Shown: in pieces, positions 50,640 to 59,329 of the stretch
How positions within the stretch are numbered: position 1 is the stretch's first letter
How the letters are laid out: every line of letters starts with the position of its first letter
Source: Blautia sp. An249
GTDB lineage: Bacteria; Bacillota; Clostridia; Lachnospirales; Lachnospiraceae
Assembly: GCF_002159835.1 (NCBI RefSeq)
Contig: NZ_NFJL01000018.1
Coordinates: forward strand, 1-64,000
Length of the DNA: 64,000 nt
Direction of reading: 5' to 3'
Notes under the pieces: generated by a model
Seen by the model: the letters and a program-made list of their open reading frames with translations, nothing else
The model's database searches: none
What the model was told of the DNA's origin: nothing
Translations under genes and position numbers: made by a program

Positions 50640-51128
50640 ATGGACTTACTAGATTACCAAATTCTGAAAAAGCTGAAACAAAACGCCCGTAAAAAAGCCT
50701 CCGACATTAGCAAGGAGATTCATCTTTCTGTTTCCACAGTCATTGAACGTATCCGAAAACTGGAAGCTTCCGGAATTATTAAATCCTATACAGTGATTAC
50801 GGATGAATCTAAAATCGGCAATGATGTAACAGTCCTTATGGAGATCAGTCTGGAGCACCCCAGTTACAACGAATCTTTTATCAAGCACATACAGGAAAAT
50901 CCTTTTATTATTTCCTGTTATTACCTTACAGGAGAGTTTGATTTTCTTTTAAAGATTAACTGCCAGTCTTCCGAACATCTGGAGCAGATTCACCGGCAGT
51001 TGAAAAATCAGCCCGGGATTCGGCAGACAAAAACCCATTATGTGCTGCGTACCATTAAAAACATTTACACTTCCTTACCGATTTTAGATGAAATGAATGA
51101 TATTACAGATACGAATCCGAAGGAATGA
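50640..51128 (+). CDS. Lrp/AsnC family transcriptional regulator
   Basis: The 162-residue protein has an N-terminal helix-turn-helix (LDYQILKKLKQNARKKASDISKEIHLS, then VIERIRKLEASGIIKSYT) and a C-terminal RAM/ACT-like ligand domain (ISLEHPSYNESFIKHIQENPFIISCYYLTGEFDFLLKI). Lrp/AsnC proteins sense amino acids as octamers and control transport and metabolism. It is divergent from the AGCS symporter and faces the murD end of the D-amino-acid locus. Regulation of the symporter by alanine or a related amino acid is the likely role. AAGGAGAG precedes the ATG. Confidence 0.9.
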   Translation: MDLLDYQILKKLKQNARKKASDISKEIHLSVSTVIERIRKLEASGIIKSYTVITDESKIGNDVTVLMEISLEHPSYNESFIKHIQENPFIISCYYLTGEFDFLLKINCQSSEHLEQIHRQLKNQPGIRQTKTHYVLRTIKNIYTSLPILDEMNDITDTNPKE

Positions 51129-51149
51129 AGAACTTACAAACATACTTAA

Positions 51150-51190
51150 GGTGTTACCTTTGCTCTGCAAACGGTAACACCCTGTATTTT
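51150..51190 (+). terminator. Terminator of the lrp-like gene
   Basis: Perfect 9-bp arms GGTGTTACC/GGTAACACC followed by TGTATTTTTAT on the plus strand. It lies in the convergent gap with the murD-type gene. Confidence 0.75.
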
Positions 51191-51194
51191 TATA

Positions 51195-52574
51195 CTATTC
51201 TTTCACCAGTTTTTTAAACACATCGCCCCGCTCTTCAAAATTTCTGAAGATTCCATAGCTGGCCGCTGCAGGCGACAATACGCAGCAGCTTCCGGGGTGA
51301 CAGACTTCTTTCGCATACGCCACGGCTTCTTCCAGAGTGTCCCTCCGGATAAGCCGTTCTTTTTTTCTGAAGCTGGTATTTTTTTCCATAATTTCCTGAT
51401 AAATCCTTTTTCCCGTTTCTGCCATTAATATAATGAACTTCACCTGAGAGGACGATAAATACTCTTCCAGAGGACCATAGTCAATCCCCCGGTCCATCCC
51501 TCCTATCAGCACTGCGTCTACTTTGGGAATACTGCTTAAGGCCTGTATTGTAGTTTCGCAGATGGTGGAAATGGAGTCGTCGTAATAGCGGACGCCGTCT
51601 ATGGTTCCCACATATTCCATCCGGTGAGGAAGGGGTTTATAGGTCTTCAGGGCCTGAGAAAACTCTTCGTCCGGTATCCGGAAAATTTCTCTGCAGATTC
51701 CATAGACAACTCCAATGTCAAAGTAATTATGCTGTCCTACCAGAGAAATTTCCTCTTCCGGTATCTGGAACACATGATTCTCACATGTAACCCTGCATCC
51801 GTTTATCTGTATCCGGGCGCTGCTGCTGTCTAGTCCCACAGAGATCACCTCTCCCTGGCATCTCCGACAGGCCGTTTCTCCTTCCAGTCCCAGAACGGGC
51901 TTTCCAGGAAGAATTTCCTCATTGCAGAATAAGGTATCGCCGGCTTTCTGATTTGCATAGATATTCTGCTTGGCAGCAATATAACGCTCCAGGGTCTTAT
52001 AATGATCCAGATGTTCCTCATACAGATTCAAAAGGACTGCCGTACGAGGAGAAACAGAGGCATATTCCAACTGATGGCAGGAAAGCTCCAGAACCACCGG
52101 TGTCTCTTCCCCAATCTGATCCACAATATCAAAGACAGGAATCCCGATGTTTCCTGCAAGGATCGCCTTTTTTCCTGCTTTACAGAGAATGTGATGCAAA
52201 AGGGTGGTAACAGTACTTTTTCCCTTTGTCCCTGTGATTCCCACCGTCTGTTTTCCGAATCGTTTCAGAAACAGTTCCGTCTGCGAGACGATCCGGCAGG
52301 TATACTCTCCGGGATCCTGTTTTAAAACAATTCCCGGGCTTTTAAATACTACGTCAAACTCATTGAGATAATCCTGATAAGTCTCTCCATAAATGACTTC
52401 CATATCCTCCGGATAAAAGAGGGTATCGATCTGCAGCGGTTTCTGATCCGCTACTGCAAGGGACTGATAGCCGCCCACTTTTTCAATCATCCGCAGAGTG
52501 GACTTCCCCTCTCTTCCGAATCCCAGAATCAGAACTCTCTGTCCTTCTATGGTTTCTCTTATCAACTTCTGCAT
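51195..52574 (-). CDS. MurD-type ligase, candidate UDP-MurNAc-L-Ala--L-glutamate ligase (MurD2-like)
   Basis: The 459-residue Mur ligase has a Rossmann motif LILGFGREGKST (about 15-26), the P-loop GITGTKGKSTVTT (about 112-124), LELSCHQLE (canonical MurD has LSSFQLE) and YDDSISTICETT (canonical DDSKATN). The C-terminus has LSPAAASYGIFRNFEERG, keeping the Ser and Phe that flank the glutamate site in E. coli MurD. It therefore is a glutamate-adding ligase with altered substrate loops. The adjacent MurL-like gene, 14 bp upstream, suggests it adds L-Glu for later epimerisation, as MurD2 does in Xanthomonas. A classical D-Glu ligase remains possible. The ATG at 52574 follows AAAGGGG. Confidence 0.78.
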   Translation of the reverse strand: MQKLIRETIEGQRVLILGFGREGKSTLRMIEKVGGYQSLAVADQKPLQIDTLFYPEDMEVIYGETYQDYLNEFDVVFKSPGIVLKQDPGEYTCRIVSQTELFLKRFGKQTVGITGTKGKSTVTTLLHHILCKAGKKAILAGNIGIPVFDIVDQIGEETPVVLELSCHQLEYASVSPRTAVLLNLYEEHLDHYKTLERYIAAKQNIYANQKAGDTLFCNEEILPGKPVLGLEGETACRRCQGEVISVGLDSSSARIQINGCRVTCENHVFQIPEEEISLVGQHNYFDIGVVYGICREIFRIPDEEFSQALKTYKPLPHRMEYVGTIDGVRYYDDSISTICETTIQALSSIPKVDAVLIGGMDRGIDYGPLEEYLSSSQVKFIILMAETGKRIYQEIMEKNTSFRKKERLIRRDTLEEAVAYAKEVCHPGSCCVLSPAAASYGIFRNFEERGDVFKKLVKE

Positions 52575-52588
52575 GTCCTTACCCCTTT

Positions 52589-53956
52589 CTAATAACATTC
52601 CTTTTTCAGAATGTCCAAAAACTCTTCCGGAAGCAGATGGCTCTCGTCGTAATAGGTAAAAAACTGATTTCTGTAAGGATAATTCTTCTCATACAGGCCA
52701 GTCTCTTGATAGTGTTTCAGCAGAAGGGGGAGCTCTTTTTTCTCTTTTTCCAGTTTCTCTATGGTCAGCAGAACCGCGGCATTGATCTCATCGCGGCTTC
52801 CCACGCATTCAAAGGGTTTCTCCTTCTCCAGTCCGATCAATTGATCGAAATACTTCTGCATATTTCCGTCATTTAACATATCGCACCCAAAAATCGTACA
52901 GATTTCCTCCCTCTCCAGAAAGGGTGAAAGAATCAGACAGACAAACAGGCACTTGGGACAATGGCCGCACCAGATATCCTCTTTGCTTCCCACGTTACAG
53001 CTCCTGAAAATATCATGGAACTGACGGCAGCGGGAGAAATACCGGGCAATCTGAAATTCACTTAAAGGACGCAGCATACTGAAGTAATAGGTATTGCTCT
53101 GTATATATTTCTTTTCATAATCATGGAACGCCTTCTCAAAACGGAAACTTTTGGAGTACTGGTGATTGACCGTACTTCCTTCCACCGTACTTTCATTGGC
53201 GCTGGATTCATTGGACAAAACAATATAGCGAAGTCCGTTCATATAAGCGGCAATGGTGGAGGAAAAAGCCACAATTGCAGAATAGGGGGTATGTCCGTTT
53301 AAGAATCCTCTGGCGTTTAATTCCAGCATATTTTTATGAAGGGTTCTCTTCACCGCCACAATCTGATCTTCCCCATAGCCTGCCCGCTCTGCAGTCTTTA
53401 AGGTAGCCCCTCTGGGATTGATGATGTAACAGTGATTCTGTGGTTTGCTTTCTTTTAAAAGGCTTAAGGTTACGGCAGAATCCTTCCCTCCGCCCACAGG
53501 AATCAGACATCCTTTCGCATCGGTTTTGGGCATGTCCGGATAGTCCGTCTCCTCTCCCGCAGACTGAATCTCCATAAAGTCTTCTATGTTTTCTTCAATT
53601 CCATTGGTGTAATAAAACTCTCCCAGACCATTAAAATATAAGTCCTTCCACCACTGAATCTGTTCCTGATCCAAACGGGAGGCTTCTACTTTTACCAGAG
53701 GGGAACAGGTCAGTTTCCAGTAGCTGACCAGCTCTACCATTCCCAGGGAAAAGGCCATTTTATGGAAGGTTCCGTTTTGGCTGTAGCTTGCGGTATCCCC
53801 TTTTTTCCTGGGGAATTCCCAGTACGGAGAAAAAGAGGATAAGCCCGGAATTTCAAACTGAAATTCCAGGCGTACCCTCTCGCTGTTTTCTTCTATCTTA
53901 TAATTTTTATAAATAAATTCCGGATATGATTTTCTTAATTCCTGATATGAAGGCAT
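52589..53956 (-). CDS. murL: MurL-like UDP-MurNAc-L-alanyl-L-glutamate epimerase
   Basis: The 455-residue protein has an ATP-binding PP-loop GGGKDSAVT (155-163), the conserved SNESSANESTVEGSTVNHQYSKS-type segment (about 248-270), and a cysteine cluster (Cys320, then CGHCPKC 330-336). The N-terminal half (about 1-140) is a family-specific domain. These features fit MurL, first shown in Xanthomonas to invert the terminal L-Glu of UDP-MurNAc-L-Ala-L-Glu using ATP, replacing free D-Glu supply by a racemase. It is directly followed by the MurD-type ligase. Other members of this PP-loop group are uncharacterised, so the assignment is strong but not certain. It is cytoplasmic. Confidence 0.72.
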   Translation of the reverse strand: MPSYQELRKSYPEFIYKNYKIEENSERVRLEFQFEIPGLSSFSPYWEFPRKKGDTASYSQNGTFHKMAFSLGMVELVSYWKLTCSPLVKVEASRLDQEQIQWWKDLYFNGLGEFYYTNGIEENIEDFMEIQSAGEETDYPDMPKTDAKGCLIPVGGGKDSAVTLSLLKESKPQNHCYIINPRGATLKTAERAGYGEDQIVAVKRTLHKNMLELNARGFLNGHTPYSAIVAFSSTIAAYMNGLRYIVLSNESSANESTVEGSTVNHQYSKSFRFEKAFHDYEKKYIQSNTYYFSMLRPLSEFQIARYFSRCRQFHDIFRSCNVGSKEDIWCGHCPKCLFVCLILSPFLEREEICTIFGCDMLNDGNMQKYFDQLIGLEKEKPFECVGSRDEINAAVLLTIEKLEKEKKELPLLLKHYQETGLYEKNYPYRNQFFTYYDESHLLPEEFLDILKKECY

Positions 53957-53973
53957 GGCTGCTCCTTTCTTCT

Positions 53974-54828
53974 CTATGAAGTTGCCACTACCTTATGTAA
54001 ATCATTCAGGATTTCCTTTTCCACTTCCAGGGAAAAGCCGTCTACACTGAGAACCTGCTCTTTGGTTACGCCGTCTACGCTGCCCATTTTCACAATCTCT
54101 TTCAGATACGCTTTTACTTCCTCATAGCTGGGAAGTACGGGAACATTCTCCATCATCTGCATATAGGCGGTCATAGCATAAGCGCCCCAATTGGATACGG
54201 TGGCAATAATTAAATCATCCACCTCCACTTCACAGGGAACCAGGGATAATTTTCCGGCGATAATCTCTTTCAGATTTCCCATCCCGATTTCATTTCCTCC
54301 GTCCCCGATGCCAAAGGTAGGAATCTCTCTGTCCATGGCCAGTTCAAATAAACGATCCACCCTTGCTGTCTCTTTCTTAATGCTGATTCCTCTCATATTG
54401 GCATAATCATTTTCCACATTATGTCCGCATCGTTCAATGGAAATCAGGCACACCGGCTGATATTTTTCTAACAGTTCTTCATAATCCCGGCTTCCTGCAT
54501 GAAGCTCCATATATTCCACGTTTAAGTTCTCAATCTCGAAAAATCCTCTGCAGTACTGATCCGTTACAATCGTAGGCTGAAAACCCAGCTTATCCAGCGC
54601 TTTTGCCACTGCCATAGTTCCCACAGGCCCGTCGGTTTCCGCATGTCCTGCAACATAAAATCCGGTAGTCAGCAACACATTTCCTTTTTCCAGTGAAAGA
54701 AGTCTCTCTACTGCTTTTTTGCAGTAATCTTCTTCCATATATTCACGCAGGATATTCATACCACGATTTGAATGACGAAGTACCACGTCCTCCACGGTTT
54801 CCTCCATTGGTCTGGTTCCTGTCTCCAT
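53974..54828 (-). CDS. DUF4392 protein, D-glutamate cyclase C-terminal-domain type
   Basis: The 284-residue protein carries the motifs TTGFYVAGHAETDGPVGTMAVAKAL (about 55-79) and GIGDGGNEIGMGN (about 180-192), typical of DUF4392. This domain is the C-terminal half of mammalian DGLUCY, which cyclises D-glutamate to 5-oxo-D-proline. Here it stands alone, first in an operon with the MurL-like and MurD-type genes, and near a DUF1445 protein that corresponds to the other half. D-glutamate or a D-glutamyl compound is a plausible substrate. The ATG at 54828 follows GGGGAAAG; an in-frame start at 54924 would fall on the promoter. Confidence 0.78.
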   Translation of the reverse strand: METGTRPMEETVEDVVLRHSNRGMNILREYMEEDYCKKAVERLLSLEKGNVLLTTGFYVAGHAETDGPVGTMAVAKALDKLGFQPTIVTDQYCRGFFEIENLNVEYMELHAGSRDYEELLEKYQPVCLISIERCGHNVENDYANMRGISIKKETARVDRLFELAMDREIPTFGIGDGGNEIGMGNLKEIIAGKLSLVPCEVEVDDLIIATVSNWGAYAMTAYMQMMENVPVLPSYEEVKAYLKEIVKMGSVDGVTKEQVLSVDGFSLEVEKEILNDLHKVVATS

Positions 54829-54895
54829 CTTTCCCCACACTCCTTTATTTGTGCGGACAAGACGCCTGCGCGGTCTGAAACTGCATGACGGGATT

Positions 54896-54924
54896 ATTAT
54901 AATCCATCCCTGCCCATTTTTCAA
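54896..54924 (-). promoter_or_regulatory. Promoter of the DUF4392-murL-murD operon
   Basis: Minus-strand TTGAAA (54919-54924), 17 bp, TATAAT (54896-54901), about 68 bp before the chosen start. It lies downstream of the alr stop. Confidence 0.65.
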
Positions 54925-54956
54925 GGCGGCGCCGGCTTTTGTCCTTAATTTCTCTG

Positions 54957-56081
54957 TTATTTCAGATAATTACGAATTACTCTCTTGTTAATATCGCATA
55001 CAAATTCATAGTTAAAGCTGTAGCTCATAGCTGCCAGCTCTTCTACCGGAATCACTTCGTCTCCGTCCCGTCCCACCAGGGTCACTTCATCTTCCACCTG
55101 GACATTTTCCACATCAGTTACATCAATCATGACCTGATCCATGCACACGCGGCCGATAATGGGAACGGATTTTCCGTGAATGAGCATCCTTCCTTTATTG
55201 GACAGGGAACGTGGATACCCGTCGGCATATCCCACCAGCACGGTAGCAATTTTCATATTTTCCCTGGTGATAAACGTGGCTCCGTAGCTGACACCCAGTC
55301 CGGCTTTCACTGTTTTCACATGAGCCACATGGGATTTCCAGGTAAGGGCCGGCTGCAGATCCAGAGCTGTTTTATCAACTTCTTCAGAAGGATAAAGTCC
55401 ATAGGTAATAATGCCGGAGCGCACCATCTGGTACCGATGGTGATCAAACTCCATAATTCCCGCGCTGTTGCAGAGGTGTTTTATGGGAATCTCCACTCCT
55501 GCCTCTTCCAGACGATCCAGGAAACTGTCATATTTTTCCATCTGCATGTTGGCATAGGTTTTATCTTTTTCATCAGCGCAGGAAAAATGGGAGAAAATTC
55601 CTTCCACTTCCAGCCAGGGAAGTTCTTTGATCTTTTGGATTTCTCCAATGCTTTCTTCCTCAGTCTGGAATCCGATGCGGGTCATCCCGGTATCCAGGGC
55701 AATATGAACGACCGCCTTCTTCTGCTGTTTCTGCGCTTCTTCGTTTAAAGCGCAGGCGGCCTGATAGCTGTAAATGGTCTGTGTGATTCCGTAGGAAACC
55801 ACATTTTTATACTGTTCTTTCAGGGTATATCCCAGAATCAGAATAGGAAGCTGCAGACCGCTTTTTCTTAATTCCACAGCTTCTTCAATGGTTGCTACCC
55901 CGAAGTAATCCACCTGATTTTCCAGGTATTTTCCCACCTGCACGGCTCCATGTCCGTAGGCATCTGCTTTAATTACGGCCATTACCTTTACACCTTCAGG
56001 GATTTTCCCTTTTACCTGGTCAATGTTGTGGCCGATGGCTCTTAAATCAATATCCGCATAACATCTCTGATTGGTTCTCAT
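54957..56081 (-). CDS. alr: Alanine racemase
   Basis: The 374-residue fold-type III PLP enzyme has VIKADAYGHG with the PLP lysine (about 38), LDTGMTRIGF (about 130), CNSAGIMEF and the C-terminal GRVCMDQVMIDVT with Cys/Met-Asp (about 310), plus the active-site Tyr region (SYGATFITREN). It interconverts L- and D-Ala for peptidoglycan. Other alanine racemases can act on Ser or Glu weakly, which would matter in this locus. It ends the dat-pxpB-pxpC-DUF1445-pxpA-alr operon, 6 bp after pxpA. Confidence 0.93.
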   Translation of the reverse strand: MRTNQRCYADIDLRAIGHNIDQVKGKIPEGVKVMAVIKADAYGHGAVQVGKYLENQVDYFGVATIEEAVELRKSGLQLPILILGYTLKEQYKNVVSYGITQTIYSYQAACALNEEAQKQQKKAVVHIALDTGMTRIGFQTEEESIGEIQKIKELPWLEVEGIFSHFSCADEKDKTYANMQMEKYDSFLDRLEEAGVEIPIKHLCNSAGIMEFDHHRYQMVRSGIITYGLYPSEEVDKTALDLQPALTWKSHVAHVKTVKAGLGVSYGATFITRENMKIATVLVGYADGYPRSLSNKGRMLIHGKSVPIIGRVCMDQVMIDVTDVENVQVEDEVTLVGRDGDEVIPVEELAAMSYSFNYEFVCDINKRVIRNYLK

Positions 56082-56086
56082 GGTAT

Positions 56087-56866
56087 TTATTCCCTTCCTC
56101 TGCTGATTTCTCCCAGGGATCGTATCTGAATTCCTTCTTCTTCCAGCGCTTTATGGATCTTTTTCACAAAGGCCAGCGCCTTGGGGCCGTCTCCGTGAAC
56201 ACATACGGAATCTGCCTGAACTTCAATCTCTTTCCCGGTAATGGCCGTTACTTTCCCTTCTTTAATCATTTTTATTACCCGGGCCACTGCCTCTTCTTCA
56301 TCGGTAATCATAGAACCGGCTTTCGACCTGGCCACCAGGGTTCCGTCCTCTTCATAAGCCCGGTCGGCAAAGACTTCATTTGCCACTTTCAGCCCCAGCT
56401 TCCGGGCTTCTTTTAACATCTGACTTCCCGGCTGTCCCAGAAGCACAAGGGCGGGATCCACTTCATAAATCCCCTGGCAGATGGCTCTGGCCAGTTCCGG
56501 ATCTTTGGCCGCCATATTGTACATGGCTCCATGGGGTTTGACATGCTGCAGTTTCATCCCCTCCGCCCGAAGAAATGCTTCCAGGGCTCCAATCTGATAC
56601 TTCACCATTGCCTTTGCCTCTGCAAAGGATACCTGCATATTTCTTCTTCCGAAGCCAACCAGATCCGGGAATCCCGGATGGGCTCCCACACAGACCTGAT
56701 TCTCCCTGGCTTTCTGCACCGTATGTTCCATTACCAGGGGATCCGATGCATGGAATCCGCAGGCCACATTGGCTGAAGAAATATAGGGAAGAACTTCTTC
56801 ATCCATTCCGCATTTATAATTTCCAAAACTTTCTCCTAAATCACAGTTTAAATCTACGACGTACAT
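56087..56866 (-). CDS. pxpA: 5-oxoprolinase subunit A (LamB/YcsF family)
   Basis: The 259-residue protein has the family N-terminus [12 protein letters not shown] and [14 protein letters not shown] (about 30-43), [13 protein letters not shown] (about 64) and [12 protein letters not shown] (about 110-121). PxpA works with PxpB and PxpC as an ATP-dependent 5-oxoprolinase that opens 5-oxo-L-proline to L-glutamate. The ATG at 56866 follows GGAGG. It is separated from pxpC by a DUF1445 gene, an association also seen around ycsI/kipI/kipA/ycsF in Bacillus. Confidence 0.93.
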   Translation of the reverse strand: MYVVDLNCDLGESFGNYKCGMDEEVLPYISSANVACGFHASDPLVMEHTVQKARENQVCVGAHPGFPDLVGFGRRNMQVSFAEAKAMVKYQIGALEAFLRAEGMKLQHVKPHGAMYNMAAKDPELARAICQGIYEVDPALVLLGQPGSQMLKEARKLGLKVANEVFADRAYEEDGTLVARSKAGSMITDEEEAVARVIKMIKEGKVTAITGKEIEVQADSVCVHGDGPKALAFVKKIHKALEEEGIQIRSLGEISRGRE

Positions 56867-56887
56867 AGGTCCCTCCATCCCGCAGGT

Positions 56888-57673
56888 CTAATATTTTAAC
56901 TCTACATTTTTTATATCTGTAATCAGCATATGGCCCGGCGCATGGGTGATTACAAGTTCCGGCTTCACATTCATCACCACGTTCTGGGGGGTAACTCCAC
57001 ATGGCCAGAAGACCGGTACTTCCCCTTCTTTCATGGTGACCGGATCTCCGAAATCCGGTTTCGCAACATCGATAATCCCAATGGCCTCCGGACTTCCAAT
57101 GTGTACCGGCGCGCCGTGTACCCTGGGCATTTCCCCTGTTACCAGAACCGCTTTCGGTACCTGCTCATAGGGAATGGGACGCATGGAAACTACCATATTT
57201 CCATGGAAGATTCCTGCCGGAGTACAGGGAATACTGGTTTTAAACATGGGAACGTTACAGTTTTCCTCAATATGGCGAACCGGCACACCGGCCTCCAGCA
57301 GCTCCGATTCAAAGGAGAAACTGCATCCGATTAAAAAGCTTACGAAATCCTCTCTCCAGAATTTCTCCACGTCTGTATATTCTCCTGTGAGAACTCCTTT
57401 TTCGTAAACGCGGTACCGGGGAATATCCCGGGCAATATCCACATCCTCTGCAATATAAGAAAGATTCCGGCTTCCCACGTCACTTACTTCCAGGACAGGA
57501 CAGGACTTGGGATTTCTCTGGGTAAACAGTAAAAAATCATAGGCCAGATCTTTCGGTAAAATCACCAGATTGGCCTGGGCATATCCGGCGCACATACCGG
57601 AAGTGGGAGATGTAATTTCCCCCCGGCGGATTCGTCTTCTTACCTCTTTAGGCTCCATATGATAAGCATCCAT
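56888..57673 (-). CDS. DUF1445 protein, D-glutamate cyclase family (YcsI-like)
   Basis: The 261-residue protein matches the family that Bacillus YcsI belongs to: TSGMCAGYAQANLVILP (about 21-37), SFLIGCSFSFESELL (about 112), HIEENCNVPMFKT, and RVHGAPVHIGSPEAIGI-like sequence with FWPCGVTPQ near the C-terminus. This is the N-terminal half of mammalian DGLUCY, which cyclises D-Glu to 5-oxo-D-proline; bacterial members are labelled putative hydro-lyases. It lies between pxpC and pxpA. That places a D-Glu cyclase candidate beside a 5-oxoproline-opening enzyme. Catalytic residues are not established. Confidence 0.85.
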   Translation of the reverse strand: MDAYHMEPKEVRRRIRRGEITSPTSGMCAGYAQANLVILPKDLAYDFLLFTQRNPKSCPVLEVSDVGSRNLSYIAEDVDIARDIPRYRVYEKGVLTGEYTDVEKFWREDFVSFLIGCSFSFESELLEAGVPVRHIEENCNVPMFKTSIPCTPAGIFHGNMVVSMRPIPYEQVPKAVLVTGEMPRVHGAPVHIGSPEAIGIIDVAKPDFGDPVTMKEGEVPVFWPCGVTPQNVVMNVKPELVITHAPGHMLITDIKNVELKY

Positions 57674-57683
57674 TTTTCTCCTC

Positions 57684-58574
57684 CTAAAACTTCTGCGCTT
57701 CTTCTAATGTAATTGGGACAAATCTGACCTTTTCCCCGGGTCTTCCCTGAACCAGTCTGGGAATGTCTCTGCTGTAAACAGTTGCAACCTTGGCATATCC
57801 TCCGGTGGTCTGCCGGTCAGCCAGCAGCACAATGGGTTTTCCGCTGGGCGGAATCTGCACGGAACCAAGGGCAATTCCATCCGATACAATATCCGTTCCA
57901 TTTTTGCTTTCTACGGAAGGGCCTTCCAGACGGTATCCCATCCGGTCGCTCTGTTCAGAAATGGTATACGTTTCGGAATAGAAGGCTTTCTTTCCTTTTT
58001 CTGTAAAATACTCTGCCTGGGGGCCTTCTATAACACGAATGGTGATCAGGGCCGGAAACTCTCTGGGCTCTGTCCTGCGTTCCTTTACTTCCTGATAGGT
58101 TTTGCCGCCTTTTCCAACGGGCAGTTCATCTCCTGCTGCCAGGGCTCTTCCTTCCAGGCCGCCCAGTCTGCATTTCTGGTTGGTGGAACGGCTTCCCATA
58201 ACTACCGGGACGTCAAATCCTCCCGCCACAGCCAGGTAACCTCTGAGACCTGCCTTTGCAATTCCAACAGTCAGGCTGTCTCCTTTATGAATCTGTATGG
58301 GACAGTTTAAAGGAACCTGCTGCTGATTCAGTGTCAGTTCCATCTGGGCTCCGGTTACTGCCGCCACCGTATCTTCCGTAAATTCATAAGTTCCTCCGAA
58401 AACCGTCATCTCCAGCACAGCCTCTCCCTGTTCATTTCCCACCAGGTAATTGGCTTTTTCATAAGCATCCGCATCCATAACTCCGGAGGTGGAGATTCCG
58501 GATTTCTGGTAGCCATATCTGCCTGCGTCCTGCACCGTTGTCAGTGCACCCGGAATTTTCACTTTTACTGACAT
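57684..58574 (-). CDS. pxpC: 5-oxoprolinase subunit C (KipA-like)
   Basis: The 296-residue protein carries the KipA/biotin-dependent carboxyltransferase-like domain: VQDAGRYGYQKSGISTSGVMD (about 16-36), GGFDVPVVMGSRSTN (about 120), and RMGYRLEGP with DIVSDGIALGSVQIPPSGKPIVLLADRQTTGGY-like sequence (about 205-260). Together with PxpB it forms the part of the 5-oxoprolinase related to allophanate hydrolase. The start overlaps the pxpB end by 10 bp, indicating coupled synthesis. Confidence 0.92.
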   Translation of the reverse strand: MSVKVKIPGALTTVQDAGRYGYQKSGISTSGVMDADAYEKANYLVGNEQGEAVLEMTVFGGTYEFTEDTVAAVTGAQMELTLNQQQVPLNCPIQIHKGDSLTVGIAKAGLRGYLAVAGGFDVPVVMGSRSTNQKCRLGGLEGRALAAGDELPVGKGGKTYQEVKERRTEPREFPALITIRVIEGPQAEYFTEKGKKAFYSETYTISEQSDRMGYRLEGPSVESKNGTDIVSDGIALGSVQIPPSGKPIVLLADRQTTGGYAKVATVYSRDIPRLVQGRPGEKVRFVPITLEEAQKF

Positions 58575-59305
58575 GGTTCCCCTCCTTCCTCCACTGCTTC
58601 AACCTGATAAGTTCCTTTTACCACCTCGCGGCGGATATCATAGTAGTCGTCAATGGAAATGGGGACGAACCGGATGTACTCTCCTGCCTGGCAGAGAATG
58701 GGATTTTCCCTGTCCGGGTCGTAGAAATCCACCGGAGTACCGCCCATCAGCCGCCAGCCTCCGGGAGACGCCAGAGGATAGACTCCTGTCTGACTGCCTC
58801 CGATTCCCACTGCGCCCGGCTGAATCTTCACCCTGGGTGTGGTCATTCTGGGCATTTCCAGTCTTTTATCCAATCCTCCCAGATAAACAAATCCGGGCAG
58901 AAATCCCAGCATATAGATTTTGTAATCCACTGAGCTGTGGATGGCAATAATTTCATCCCTGGTAAGCCCCGTATGTTTTTCCATAAAGCCTAAATCCTGA
59001 CCGAATCTGGCGCCGTAACAGCAGGGAATCTTTAAGATTCTTTTCTTCTTTTGACTGCCCGCAGCTGTCAGTTCACCAAAAGCGCTGATTTTCTCCTGTA
59101 ACTGTCCGAATTTAATTTCTCCCGGTTCATAATAGATCAGAAGGGAACGAAAGGTGGGCACTGTCTCCAAAACTCCCCGAATCTGACTTTCCTCCAGCTT
59201 CTTTGCAAGAACATGAACCTGATTGTTAAGGGCATCGTCGATCTCGCTGCCGAATTCCACAATCATTGCCCTGTCTCCTGCCGGCAAAAACTTCATTTTC
59301 CCCAT
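58565..59305 (-). CDS. pxpB: 5-oxoprolinase subunit B (KipI-like)
   Basis: The 246-residue protein matches KipI/PxpB: an N-terminal segment with FLPAGDRAMIVEFGSEID, the central IPCCYGARFGQDLGFMEKHTGLT (about 101-124), MLGFLPGFVYLGGLD (about 146-160) and the C-terminal PGGWRLMGGTPVDFYDP (about 197). It pairs with PxpC. It follows the D-amino-acid aminotransferase by 24 bp and overlaps pxpC. Confidence 0.92.
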   Translation of the reverse strand: MGKMKFLPAGDRAMIVEFGSEIDDALNNQVHVLAKKLEESQIRGVLETVPTFRSLLIYYEPGEIKFGQLQEKISAFGELTAAGSQKKKRILKIPCCYGARFGQDLGFMEKHTGLTRDEIIAIHSSVDYKIYMLGFLPGFVYLGGLDKRLEMPRMTTPRVKIQPGAVGIGGSQTGVYPLASPGGWRLMGGTPVDFYDPDRENPILCQAGEYIRFVPISIDDYYDIRREVVKGTYQVEAVEEGGEPCQ

Positions 59306-59329
59306 TGAAATAACTTCCTTCCTGTCTCC

